Shown: positions 31,145-38,020 of the stretch, in pieces
Numbering within the stretch: position 1 is the stretch's first letter
Layout of the letters: every line of letters begins with the position of its first letter
IMG/VR virus record: IMGVR_UViG_3300017769_000030
Span: 1 to 42,050 of that record
Strand: one strand, 5' to 3'
Origin: a virus
Length of the DNA: 42,050 bases
The notes under the pieces: model-generated
The model's input: only the letters and a program-made list of their open reading frames with translations
Database searches by the model: none
What the model was told of the DNA's origin: nothing
Program-made: the position numbers and the translations under genes

Positions 31145-31735
31145 TTAAGCTGATTGCGCCTCAAGCTGGGCCAGTCGCGCCCGAAGCTCTGCCATTTCCT
31201 GTTCCGGGCTGACTTGCCGCCGGTCGCCATCGGAAAAGAATCCGCCGCCAATCACGCGTGCCGCCCCTTGGTACGCGGCGGATGCCGACTCTTTGCTGTC
31301 AAACAGCCCCAAGAAGTACGTTCTCCCGTGATTCTTAATCGCTGCCCGGTATTGCGTTGTGCCGCCCGAGATTACGGCACTGACACCCTTAAATTTCGTG
31401 GTGTTGTCGGATCGCATTGCGCCGTTAAGGCTGTTCTGCCATTGCTCGCAGCCCCTGAGATTCCAGGCTCTGTTGTCAGACGGGTTGCCGTTGATGTGGT
31501 CAACGTAACCGCGCGGACCCTCCCCGTTTATCAGCGCAAATATGATGCGGTGAGCAAGGTATTTGCGGCCCCGATACACAACCTGCCGATAACCTCTAGA
31601 GCTGCCCCTTGTGTCTGCTCTTTGCCCGATCTGGCGCTGAGAAACCTTCACCTTCCAGCGCAGGGCTCCTGTTGAGGGGCAGTAGTCCACCAACTCACGC
31701 CACATTGCTGCATCTATCGGTGTTGCGCTGCTCAT
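31145..31735 (-). CDS. HNH homing endonuclease with AP2-like domain
   Basis: 196 residues. LAHRIIFALINGEGPRGYVDH and INGNPSDNRAWNLRGCEQWQ are the HNH_3 core, and FKGVSAVISGGTTQYRAAIKNHG the AP2-like part. The last ~20 residues are a helix (MAELRARLAQLEAQ). Inserted between cII-like and initiator genes; the ATG overlaps the cII-like stop (ATGA). A mobile gene in the early operon, and one of four HNH genes here. Confidence 0.92.
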   Translation of the reverse strand: MSSATPIDAAMWRELVDYCPSTGALRWKVKVSQRQIGQRADTRGSSRGYRQVVYRGRKYLAHRIIFALINGEGPRGYVDHINGNPSDNRAWNLRGCEQWQNSLNGAMRSDNTTKFKGVSAVISGGTTQYRAAIKNHGRTYFLGLFDSKESASAAYQGAARVIGGGFFSDGDRRQVSPEQEMAELRARLAQLEAQSA

Positions 31736-32118
31736 GCCTCACCCCCAAACAGGCGCTCCGCCCGCTCAGCGATCTTTGCCAGCGCCTTGGTGGCGCCGAT
31801 GTATTCCCTCTGCAACTTCGCCCGTTCGTCCTCGGGCTCCAGAGGCTGGGGGCGGCTGTACCCGCATTCGTCAGCCATGAAGAACATGGCGGCGGAGGAA
31901 CCCTGTTCCCGGGCGCGGCGCATGATGAAAAGCATCTGCTCCAGGCCCAGCTTCTCGGCTTTGGCGGTGTTGATGCAGTCGGAAAGCCAGCGGCCGGCGG
32001 CTTGCGGGTCCGTTTCCGGCTTGAGCATCGCGCCCACCACCTTCGGCCCGCCCAGCATCAGGATGTCGGTGCGCAGCGCCTCGAAGATGTCCTCGTGAAA
32101 GAGGGTTGCCTGCTCCAT
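31732..32118 (-). CDS. cII: CII-like phage regulatory protein
   Basis: 128 residues. LGGPKVVGAMLKPETDPQAA and GRWLSDCINTAKAEKLGLEQ are the HTH signature of the phage regulatory CII-type (CP76/PF06892-like) family; ADECGYSRPQPLEPEDERAK is also typical. AGGAGAG ribosome site. It lies directly after the cro-like gene and a terminator, the cII place in lambda-like phages. It may steer lysogeny by activating repressor or int promoters; no such promoter is proven here. Confidence 0.72.
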   Translation of the reverse strand: MEQATLFHEDIFEALRTDILMLGGPKVVGAMLKPETDPQAAGRWLSDCINTAKAEKLGLEQMLFIMRRAREQGSSAAMFFMADECGYSRPQPLEPEDERAKLQREYIGATKALAKIAERAERLFGGEA

Positions 32119-32179
32119 CCGTCTCTCTCCTACTCGTTCCCACGCTGTCGGAAGGCGTCGGAAACCTGAATTCAGTCAA

Positions 32180-32205
32180 ATAAAAAGCGCTGCTCAGGCA
32201 GCGCT
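32180..32205 (-). terminator. tR1-like terminator overlapping the end of cro
   Basis: On the minus strand AGCGCTGC-CTGA-GCAGCGCT followed by TTTTTATTTGA. The TGA stop codon of the cro-like gene lies in the loop (32194-32196), so a ribosome ending cro translation would cover the hairpin. It separates cro from cII. Confidence 0.85.
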
Positions 32206-32379
32206 GGTATTTGCTGGTCGCTCAGCAACAAGCTTTCCGTCCGTCACCACCTGGATTTGGTACTGACGAGGAACGGGCGGCTTGTCGCCCCATTGGTGGA
32301 CCGCCGACCGGTTGATGCCCAGGGCTCGCGCCAGGGCGGCCGAACTGCCGAAATGCTGGATTGCGTCTGAAGTTTTCAT
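32194..32379 (-). CDS. cro: Cro-like HTH repressor
   Basis: Start at 32379 (MKTSDAIQHFG), with AGGTGA upstream; a GTG two codons earlier is possible. 61 residues. HFGSSAALARALGINRSAVH QWG is a typical Cro/YdaS-type HTH, followed by a short beta strand (YQIQVVTDGKL). First gene of the minus-strand early operon, divergent from the repressor, with operator oR between them. It should shut off repressor synthesis during lytic growth. Confidence 0.87.
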   Translation of the reverse strand: MKTSDAIQHFGSSAALARALGINRSAVHQWGDKPPVPRQYQIQVVTDGKLVAERPANTSAA

Positions 32380-32388
32380 AGTCACCTA

Positions 32389-32404
32389 GTTAAGCATGCT
32401 GGAC
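32389..32404. promoter_or_regulatory. Operator oR
   Basis: On the minus strand GTCCAGCATGCTTAAC, a near-perfect palindrome also found at oL1 and oL2. It lies between cro and the repressor and overlaps the likely -10/spacer of the cro promoter (TTGACG upstream) and the -35 region of the repressor promoter (-10 CATACT at 32419-32424). Confidence 0.8.
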
Positions 32405-32452
32405 TCTATGCCGTCAATCATACTAAACAGCGCAGGACTTATCATCCCCTGC

Positions 32453-32806
32453 ATGTCTACCATCGCTGAACGAATTCGGGACGCCCGCCTTTTTGCTGGC
32501 ATTACCGCACCTTCCGAGCTGGCCCGCCGATGCGGAGTCAGCCGCTCTGCTGTTTCTCAGTGGGAGAGCGGCGACACCAAGAACATCAAGCTGGCCAATC
32601 TTGAGAAGGTGGCGGAGGCCTGTAAGGTCGACATGGCCTGGCTTGTGACCGGCAAAGGCCGCAAAGAGGGCATTCCGCTTGAGGTTCAGCAATTGGCCGA
32701 AGCCATAAACAGCCGCCCTCCCCACCAGCGCGAGGCGTTACGGGCGCTACTTGGTCCGACTGATGAACACGACAACGGTGCCGAGTCCGCCACAGGAACT
32801 AATTAA
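32453..32806 (+). CDS. cI: CI-like lysogeny repressor, HTH only
   Basis: Start chosen at 32453 (MSTIAERIRDARL), where the HTH family begins; an ATG at 32396 lies in oR. 117 residues. The HTH_3 domain is at about 5-62 (ELARRCGVSRSAVSQWESGD, then VDMAWLVTGKG). The rest (~50 residues) is too short for the LexA-like peptidase domain of lambda CI, so RecA-triggered self-cleavage is not expected. It faces cro and is followed by a terminator and the two oL operators. Confidence 0.85.
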   Translation: MSTIAERIRDARLFAGITAPSELARRCGVSRSAVSQWESGDTKNIKLANLEKVAEACKVDMAWLVTGKGRKEGIPLEVQQLAEAINSRPPHQREALRALLGPTDEHDNGAESATGTN

Positions 32807-32833
32807 CGCCCTTTCCCGCCGCAATCGCAGATA

Positions 32834-32855
32834 GCCGCCTCTTGGCGGTTTTTTT
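32834..32855 (+). terminator. Intrinsic terminator after the repressor
   Basis: CCGCC-TCTT-GGCGG followed by TTTTTTT. It isolates repressor transcription from the pL-like promoter that starts 20 bp on. Confidence 0.9.
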
Positions 32856-32866
32856 GTAATTTGTTC

Positions 32867-32882
32867 GTCCAGCATGCTTGAC
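32867..32882. promoter_or_regulatory. Operator oL1
   Basis: GTCCAGCATGCTTGAC, 15 of 16 bases as oR. Its last part supplies the -35 hexamer (TTGACA, 32878-32883) of the plus-strand early promoter. Confidence 0.82.
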
Positions 32883-32907
32883 ACCTCATTCCTGAGTCGT
32901 CTAGCAT
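32878..32907 (+). promoter_or_regulatory. Early promoter pL
   Basis: -35 TTGACA (32878-32883, consensus) and -10 TAGCAT (32902-32907), 18-bp spacer. oL1 and oL2 sit on the two hexamers, so bound repressor should block polymerase. It drives the plus-strand operon from 32949. Confidence 0.75.
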
Positions 32908-32914
32908 GCTTAAC
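32899..32914. promoter_or_regulatory. Operator oL2
   Basis: GTCTAGCATGCTTAAC. Centre is 32 bp from oL1, three helical turns, good for cooperative binding on one face. It covers the -10 of pL. Confidence 0.82.
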
Positions 32915-32948
32915 ACATCAACACGGACAACCCGCAGGGGAACGAGAT

Positions 32949-33356
32949 ATGAACACAGCACTTTTGATTTACCTCTACATCGTCGCCGGCAACGTCGCAT
33001 CGGCATTTGCGGCCGCAGCTTTCATCTTGGCTATTGGCTACTTCGTGCCGCTAGCCGTAATGGGGCTCTTTAGCAGCTTCGGCTCTGACACTCACTGGAG
33101 TGGCGACGCGTTGAGCCCAGAAAGCAAAGGCTTCCTCGCGATGCGTCGGCACTTCAAGTCCGTCGTTATCGCCCTGGCGCTGCTTGGCTCCGTACCTGCC
33201 CTCTACCCCGACAAGGAAGACGTAGCCTGGATTCTTGGTGGCGCCGCCGCTGTGCATGTTGCTCAGACGGAAGAGGCTAAAAAGCTGCCCGACAACCTGC
33301 TGAGGGCCGCCAACACCTTCTTGGAAGGTATCTCCGAAACCGAATCCGAACAGTAA
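32949..33356 (+). CDS. Membrane protein, first gene of the pL operon
   Basis: Start at 32949 (MNTALLIYLYIVAG), after AGGGG; a frame starting at 32874 lies in the promoter. 135 residues. Two hydrophobic segments (about 1-30 and 34-45, FILAIGYFVPLAVMGLF), a charged middle with MRRHFKSVVIALALLGSVP, and an acidic tail. Proteins at this place in lambda-like phages are often superinfection-exclusion or host-control proteins; not recognised by family. No N-like protein lies here instead. Confidence 0.7.
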   Translation: MNTALLIYLYIVAGNVASAFAAAAFILAIGYFVPLAVMGLFSSFGSDTHWSGDALSPESKGFLAMRRHFKSVVIALALLGSVPALYPDKEDVAWILGGAAAVHVAQTEEAKKLPDNLLRAANTFLEGISETESEQ

Positions 33357-33379
33357 TCCGGCTTTTACGGGAGCGAACC

Positions 33380-33838
33380 ATGAACGCACATCAAGCCGCC
33401 AGCGATTGGGACTACCAGGATGCACTCCATCCGCAGCGTGCCGCCTACGACGCGTGGTGCGAGGCGTATCTGGTGGAGGCGCTCAAGTCCGACGAGCTCG
33501 AAACCGCGTTCAGCGCCCATGAGGACCTGGAATCCGAGTTCGACGCCCTGGTGCTGCTCCTCGCCTTCAGCGCCGCCGAGTTCCGCCCGCTGTGCCTGAG
33601 CGAGTTTCGCCGCCAGACGTTCGGCATGAGCCGGGATCAACTGCTGGACGTGCTGGAAGACGGCGAGATTGATCCGGTGGAGATTGTCCGACTGGCGGTG
33701 TTCGCGCCGGATGACGCGCGCCGGACCTGGGCGCCGCATGTTCGACAGGCCATGGACAGCTTCCACGACGCCGTGATGAAAGTCGCGCCGACCTGGGGCT
33801 GGGTGGAGACGATTTTTGAAGGGAGGAACGAGCCGTGA
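33380..33838 (+). CDS. Hypothetical early protein
   Basis: 152 residues, soluble, acidic and helical (DAWCEAYLVEALKSDELETA, FDALVLLLAFSAAEF). QLLDVLEDGEIDPVEIVRLA is a further helix pair. GGGAG ribosome site. It overlaps the next gene by 4 bp. Acidic small proteins in the pL region are often DNA mimics or host inhibitors; that is only a thought here. No family recognised. Confidence 0.6.
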   Translation: MNAHQAASDWDYQDALHPQRAAYDAWCEAYLVEALKSDELETAFSAHEDLESEFDALVLLLAFSAAEFRPLCLSEFRRQTFGMSRDQLLDVLEDGEIDPVEIVRLAVFAPDDARRTWAPHVRQAMDSFHDAVMKVAPTWGWVETIFEGRNEP

Positions 33839-34110
33839 ACAGCGATCAACTGCACAGCCTGACGGTGCTGGCCCACCAGGGATACCGGGCCGCGATTTCC
33901 TCGAACCACGATCTGGCCATGTTCTACCAGTGCCGCCTGGATGGCTGGTGGGAGTGCGCCCTCAGCGCAGGCGACATGGATCTCGCCTGCGCAGCGTACC
34001 GGGCCGAATCCTGGGTTCGGGCGGCCAGAAGCCTGGTTGATGGTCAGCCATACGCGGTAACCGTCAACGGTGCCAACCTGATGTGGAGGGGCAGTCATGA
34101 GCGAGATTGA
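33835..34110 (+). CDS. Hypothetical early protein
   Basis: 91 residues, mostly helical, aromatic-rich (HDLAMFYQCRLDGWWECALS). It overlaps its neighbours by 4 and 14 bp. No membrane segment or known motif. Part of the translationally coupled run from 33380 to 36025. Confidence 0.6.
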   Translation: MNSDQLHSLTVLAHQGYRAAISSNHDLAMFYQCRLDGWWECALSAGDMDLACAAYRAESWVRAARSLVDGQPYAVTVNGANLMWRGSHERD

Positions 34111-34645
34111 TTGGAGCAAGGCGCCGGAGGGTGCAACGCACGCCGCTTTTGGCGACGACAATATTCCCGGGTGGTACCGGAAGGAGGCGGGCTGCTGGCT
34201 TTTCTTCCCGGACTCATGTGGTCCCGCAAAGTGGACGACAGATTGTTCTCAGGAGCCTGAGAGAGAACGCCCAAGCCTCATCTGCCGTGCAGATCAGTGG
34301 AGGGGCCCTGAGTATGGGCTACCGCCCTGCGGCGTTGAGTGCGAAGGCTATGTCAGGGCGGAAACCGCCAATCATGGGGCGCCCGGAAACAAGTGGCTGC
34401 GCGGGGTTTCTGTGGGCGAGGCCGTAGCTCCAAACGGAGGCGTTGGTGGTCTTCTGAAAGCCGAGGATGGGAAGGTCCATTTTATTGGCGCCTGTACACA
34501 CTTCCGCCCCCTCAAATCCGACAAGGGGCGGGCGATTGATGCAGCCGTGGCGGCGACGATCCTGAAAGACGGCCCGCGCATCCGTGCCGCCCTGTCTGAC
34601 ATCTACGACGCCGGGCTCCTGCGCCTGCCGGAGGAACAGTCATGA
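34097..34645 (+). CDS. Hypothetical early protein
   Basis: 182 residues. Starts MSEIDWSKAPEGATHA, followed by GWYRKEAGCWLFFPD, a module repeatedly seen at the start of phage accessory proteins. The C-terminal part ends RAIDAAVAATILKDGPRI, suggesting a helix. Cysteines near 41, 50, 61 and 80 are spread out, without a clear zinc motif. Overlaps the gene before by 14 bp. Function unknown. Confidence 0.6.
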   Translation: MSEIDWSKAPEGATHAAFGDDNIPGWYRKEAGCWLFFPDSCGPAKWTTDCSQEPERERPSLICRADQWRGPEYGLPPCGVECEGYVRAETANHGAPGNKWLRGVSVGEAVAPNGGVGGLLKAEDGKVHFIGACTHFRPLKSDKGRAIDAAVAATILKDGPRIRAALSDIYDAGLLRLPEEQS

Positions 34646-34857
34646 GCGAGAAATTCCCAAGCCACCTCAAGCGCCTGGCTCCAACACTTAGCAAGTGGCG
34701 TCAAATGAAACGCCGCGAACTTCGGGCCGCCAAGGCGCAGTTTTCAGACCTTCGCGCCGGATGCATGTTCACGCCCGCTTACCGAGAAATCGTCGAGGCG
34801 GAAAAACTAATCGACTTGGCCCTGGCGAAGTGCAGCCAGAAGGAGTGGGGCAAATGA
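34642..34857 (+). CDS. Small basic hypothetical protein
   Basis: 71 residues, strongly basic and helical (HLKRLAPTLSKWRQMKRREL). ATGA overlaps at both ends. It may bind nucleic acid, judging by charge only. Not recognised. Confidence 0.55.
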   Translation: MSEKFPSHLKRLAPTLSKWRQMKRRELRAAKAQFSDLRAGCMFTPAYREIVEAEKLIDLALAKCSQKEWGK

Positions 34858-35132
34858 CCATCCTCGGACACGACGTAAACGGGCGCCCGCTGCGGGCTGG
34901 GGATCGGGTGGAGGTCGCCGAAGGTGCTGCGCACGGACACGGGCAGACAGGGCGGTTAATCGGTCCATGTCCGGATTTTGCGAACCAACTGGAAGCACAA
35001 ATGGATCACGGGCTCCTGGGCTCTGCACGGGCAGAGCACTGGCGCCGGCTCGACGACCGCACCGACCACCAGCCCAGCGAATACACGTTCGATTCACTAA
35101 TGGACCACCTGAAAAGCGGGGTGCCGGCATGA
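34854..35132 (+). CDS. Hypothetical early protein, SH3-like start
   Basis: Start at 34854, overlapping the stop before it (ATGA). 92 residues. The first half (GHDVNGRPLRAGDRVEVAEG, then GQTGRLIGP) looks like a small beta-barrel of the type often found in phage accessory proteins. The second half is acidic and helical (YTFDSLMDHLKSG). Function unknown. Confidence 0.6.
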   Translation: MTILGHDVNGRPLRAGDRVEVAEGAAHGHGQTGRLIGPCPDFANQLEAQMDHGLLGSARAEHWRRLDDRTDHQPSEYTFDSLMDHLKSGVPA

Positions 35133-35338
35133 ACAACTACAGCTTTGGCGAAATCCTGATGGGCGCCACGACGATCATCGCGTTTGTCGCCCTGATGACG
35201 GTCATCGGTGAGCAGGACTACCGCGATGCGCTGGCCGAGGAACGCACCGCCTGTTTGATGGTGGCACAAGGCCACTGGCCGGCAGAGACAGCAGAGGGCT
35301 ACGACTGCCCGAAACGAGTAGCAAGGAGCGAGTTATGA
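35129..35338 (+). CDS. Small membrane protein
   Basis: Start at 35129 (MNNYSFGEILMG), overlapping the upstream stop. 69 residues with one N-terminal membrane segment (about 8-25, EILMGATTIIAFVALMTV) and a soluble tail with two Cys. Overlaps next gene by 4 bp. Unknown; possibly an inner-membrane host-control protein. Confidence 0.6.
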   Translation: MNNYSFGEILMGATTIIAFVALMTVIGEQDYRDALAEERTACLMVAQGHWPAETAEGYDCPKRVARSEL

Positions 35339-35778
35339 GTGAGTTCAAGGGAACCAAGGGGCCGTGGCGCGCCGAGAAGGTTCATGGATGGAGTGGTGAT
35401 CTCTGCATTACTGCTCCCGGCGAATCTACACCGATTCTCAAGGCCATCAAGCCCAAGCGCTATTTCACTGATTATCCGACCCGGATCGATGAAGACGGCG
35501 AAGAGTGGACGGTTTGCAGTACTAGTGCTGCTAAGCAGGCAGGCAACTACGTGGCGACGCGAGAAATAGAAGAAGAGCTGGACGCTGTGGAGGCAGCAAA
35601 TATGCACCTGGTGGCCGCCGCACCGGATCTTCTGGAGGCGCTGGTCATGGTCCGTGACGCCGACGACGACAGCGGTAAAGACGGATTGCCGAGAATTCCG
35701 GGGGCGGCGCGCAGCAAGATTGATCGCGCCATCGCCAAAGCACTGAACACCGATACGAAGGGAGAGGGTCATGAGTGA
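35335..35778 (+). CDS. Widespread phage accessory protein (AAPDLLEAL type)
   Basis: 147 residues. The KGPWRAEKVHGWSG start, EAANMHLVAAAPDLLEAL centre and helical end are a pattern repeated in many phage genomes, of unknown function. It overlaps its neighbours by 4 and 8 bp. Might be an enzyme-independent regulator; no catalytic motif is seen. Confidence 0.7.
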   Translation: MSEFKGTKGPWRAEKVHGWSGDLCITAPGESTPILKAIKPKRYFTDYPTRIDEDGEEWTVCSTSAAKQAGNYVATREIEEELDAVEAANMHLVAAAPDLLEALVMVRDADDDSGKDGLPRIPGAARSKIDRAIAKALNTDTKGEGHE

Positions 35779-36025
35779 GCAGATGAAAGACGGCGGGTCG
35801 GCGTTCCCGGTTCCCAATGACGCCAATGTGAACGGACAGGAAGGCATGTACCTGCGGGACTACTTCGCGGCGAAGGTAATGCCGGAGTCATTGCGCGAGT
35901 TTCACGTTTTTGTGAATGACGGTGGGCAAGTCCCTGATAACTGGAGGGTCGGAATTGCCCTGGAGGCTTACGCAATGGCTGACGCCATGCTGATCGCCCG
36001 AGACACCGATACGACAGAGCGCTGA
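35771..36025 (+). CDS. Small phage accessory protein (LRDYFAAK type)
   Basis: 84 residues. GMYLRDYFAAKVMPESL and the C-terminal AYAMADAMLIARD are the conserved parts of a short family common in siphoviruses next to the recombination genes. A terminator follows after 10 bp. Function unknown. Confidence 0.72.
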   Translation: MSEQMKDGGSAFPVPNDANVNGQEGMYLRDYFAAKVMPESLREFHVFVNDGGQVPDNWRVGIALEAYAMADAMLIARDTDTTER

Positions 36026-36035
36026 TCTGTTGTTT

Positions 36036-36059
36036 GCGGGGTCCGCCCCGCCTTTTATT
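36036..36059 (+). terminator. Intrinsic terminator inside the pL operon
   Basis: GCGGGG-TCCG-CCCCGC followed by CTTTTATT. It separates the small accessory genes from the recombination genes, so full expression of those needs readthrough or another promoter. Confidence 0.82.
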
Positions 36060-36074
36060 CGATAGGAGCACGAC

Positions 36075-36797
36075 ATGAACGATCTGGCAGAACGACAAGA
36101 GGCCCAGGCGCCAGCTGTTGCCGGCGAAACCGGCGCCGTCCTGGCGATGATTGAGCGGGTGGCGACGAACCCCGAGGCCGACATGGACAAGCTGGAGCGC
36201 CTGCTGGATATGCAGGAGCGCGTGATGAACCGGAATGCCATGCAGGCGTTCAGTGCGGATATGGCCGCTATGCAGGCCGAACTGCCCACCGTTGCCGAAA
36301 CGGCAGAAGGCCACAACAAGGCCAAGTACGCGCCGTTGGAAAAGATCAACGAAACGATCCGCCCGGTGCTCCAGAAATACGGCTTCGCTGTGACGTTCCG
36401 CACCGAGCAGCAACAGGGCGCCGTGGCCATTACCGCCGTGCTGTCGCACCGGCAGGGCCATACCCAAGAATCCACCCTGGTGCTGCCCAACGACACCAGC
36501 GGCAACAAGAACACCGTCCAGGCCATCGGCTCCACGGTGAGCTACGGAAAGCGGTATGCCCTCTGTGCCCTGCTGAACATCAGCACTGGCGACGACTCTG
36601 ACGGCAAGCCGCCCCAGGCGGCAGGCCTCAACAAGGAGCAGGCAAAGCGGCTTCGTGACGCCCTGAAAGTGGCGGGCCTGGACGACACCTATATCTGCAA
36701 CGCAACCCACATCACGAAGCTGGAAGACCTGGACCCGCTGCGCCTGGATGCGGCCATCAACCACCTGAAGGCCAAGGCGCAAGGGGGCGACAAATGA
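36075..36797 (+). CDS. erf: ERF-family single-strand annealing protein
   Basis: 240 residues. Features of the family: QAFSADMAAMQAELPTV, KYAPLEKINETIRPVLQKYG, and SYGKRYALCALLNISTGDD. It anneals complementary single strands, in partnership with the exonuclease encoded next (4-bp overlap) and SSB. GGAG ribosome site. The C-terminal helix (RLRDALKVAGLDD) suits host-SSB or DNA contact. Confidence 0.92.
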   Translation: MNDLAERQEAQAPAVAGETGAVLAMIERVATNPEADMDKLERLLDMQERVMNRNAMQAFSADMAAMQAELPTVAETAEGHNKAKYAPLEKINETIRPVLQKYGFAVTFRTEQQQGAVAITAVLSHRQGHTQESTLVLPNDTSGNKNTVQAIGSTVSYGKRYALCALLNISTGDDSDGKPPQAAGLNKEQAKRLRDALKVAGLDDTYICNATHITKLEDLDPLRLDAAINHLKAKAQGGDK

Positions 36798-37456
36798 AAA
36801 TCATCACCGTACCCCAAGGCTCCCCGGAGTGGCATCAGGCCCGCGCCGGGGCCATCACCGCCAGCATGTTCTCCACCTGTCGGCAGATTCTCAAATCCGG
36901 CAAGAACAAGGGCGACTACAGCGCCGCCGCCAAGGATTACGCCTTCCGGCTGGCCGTGGAGCGCATCAGCGGCGAACCGCTGAATGAGGGCTTCGAGACC
37001 TACGCCATGCGCCGGGGGCATGAACTGGAACCGGAGGCCCGGCTCGCCCATGAGGCCCGCATTGAAATGCTGATCGAGCATGCCGGCGTGGTGTTGACCG
37101 ATGACGGCCTGTTCGGGGCCAGCGCCGACGGCCTGATCAATGACGACGGCGGCAGCGAGTACAAGTGCCTGATTGCCCCCGAGCGCATCCGCAGCATCGT
37201 CGTGGACCAGGATCTGAGCGAGTACCACGACCAGGTTCAGGGCTGCATGTGGCTGACCGGCCGGAAGTGGTGGCACTTCGTCCTCTACTGCCCTGCCCTG
37301 AAGCCCGCCGGCCTGGATCTGATCATCCATGAGCAGAAGCGCGACGACGACTACATCGAGGCGCTGGAGAAAGACCTGATCGCATTCAACGGGCTGGTGG
37401 AGCTCTACCGCCACCAGATCGAGAACGCAAGCGGCGGAATAACCGCAGCAGCTTAA
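36794..37456 (+). CDS. YqaJ/lambda-type exonuclease
   Basis: 220 residues. PEWHQARAGAITASMFSTC near the start, then GHELEPEARLAHEARIEML, GLFGASADGLINDDGGSEYK (catalytic D and E-x-K) and YHDQVQGCMWLTGRKWWHF (Q motif) are typical of YqaJ recombinases. It is a 5'-3' double-strand exonuclease that makes substrates for the ERF protein. Together they are a Red-type recombination system. Confidence 0.93.
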   Translation: MKIITVPQGSPEWHQARAGAITASMFSTCRQILKSGKNKGDYSAAAKDYAFRLAVERISGEPLNEGFETYAMRRGHELEPEARLAHEARIEMLIEHAGVVLTDDGLFGASADGLINDDGGSEYKCLIAPERIRSIVVDQDLSEYHDQVQGCMWLTGRKWWHFVLYCPALKPAGLDLIIHEQKRDDDYIEALEKDLIAFNGLVELYRHQIENASGGITAAA

Positions 37457-37476
37457 TCCGGCGCTCACCGGGGAGT

Positions 37477-37504
37477 GGCGGGCCTTACCCGCCCCCTTCG
37501 GGGG
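37477..37504 (+). other. Tandem hairpins after the exonuclease gene
   Basis: GGCGGG-CCTTA-CCCGCC followed by CCCC-TTCG-GGGG without a T-tract. In the 75-bp gap before the homing endonuclease gene. It may stabilise the upstream message or lower readthrough. Confidence 0.55.
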
Positions 37505-37531
37505 AACTGACAACGGAGAGAGATCGAGTCT

Positions 37532-38017
37532 ATGCCGAATCATAAAGCTATCGCACGGCTACTCCTGCGCCGCCATGTAAATGATGAAACCGGATGCTGG
37601 GAGTGGCAGGGCTGCATTCAAGGCAACGGATATGGGCGCATAAGATTTAATGGACGGACCCAATACGTGCATCGACTTTCTTTTGAGGCCCACAAGGCGC
37701 CAATTCCGGACGGGCTTGATGTTTGCCACACCTGCGATAACCGGCGCTGCTTCAACCCCGACCACCTTTTCGCCGGAACCCGCACGGACAACATGCGAGA
37801 CGCGGTACGGAAGGGCAGGCAAGCGCGAGGCGAGACGATTTCCAGGCTGCACAGAGGTGAGCTGTCCAACTTCTCGAAGCTTAAGAGACCTCAGGTAGTC
37901 GCCATCCGCGCCCTAAGGAGTAAAGGGGCCACCACTAATGAGCTCGCGACCCTGGCAAACGTGAGCGCGGACAACATACGCCGCATTTTGCGGAACGATA
38001 CCTGGAAGGAGGCATAA
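37532..38017 (+). CDS. HNH homing endonuclease with C-terminal HTH
   Basis: 161 residues. [39 protein letters not shown] is the HNH core with the zinc-type Cys pairs; the last ~50 residues hold an HTH ([20 protein letters not shown]). It is inserted between the exonuclease and SSB genes and its own last codons supply the GGAGG ribosome site of ssb. The only plus-strand member of the four HNH genes. Confidence 0.9.
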   Translation: MPNHKAIARLLLRRHVNDETGCWEWQGCIQGNGYGRIRFNGRTQYVHRLSFEAHKAPIPDGLDVCHTCDNRRCFNPDHLFAGTRTDNMRDAVRKGRQARGETISRLHRGELSNFSKLKRPQVVAIRALRSKGATTNELATLANVSADNIRRILRNDTWKEA

Positions 38018-38020
38018 ATA

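Noticed and set aside
30841-31251. 136-codon version of the small gene before the initiator
   Set aside because: The extension overlaps the HNH gene and a hairpin; the ATG at 31083 has a proper ribosome site.
32194-32385. Cro/repressor pair as a toxin-antitoxin system
   Set aside because: Operators, divergent order and the cII, O, P genes that follow fit an immunity region; no toxin is seen.
32396-32452. Longer repressor start at 32396
   Set aside because: The ATG is part of operator oR; the HTH family begins at 32453.
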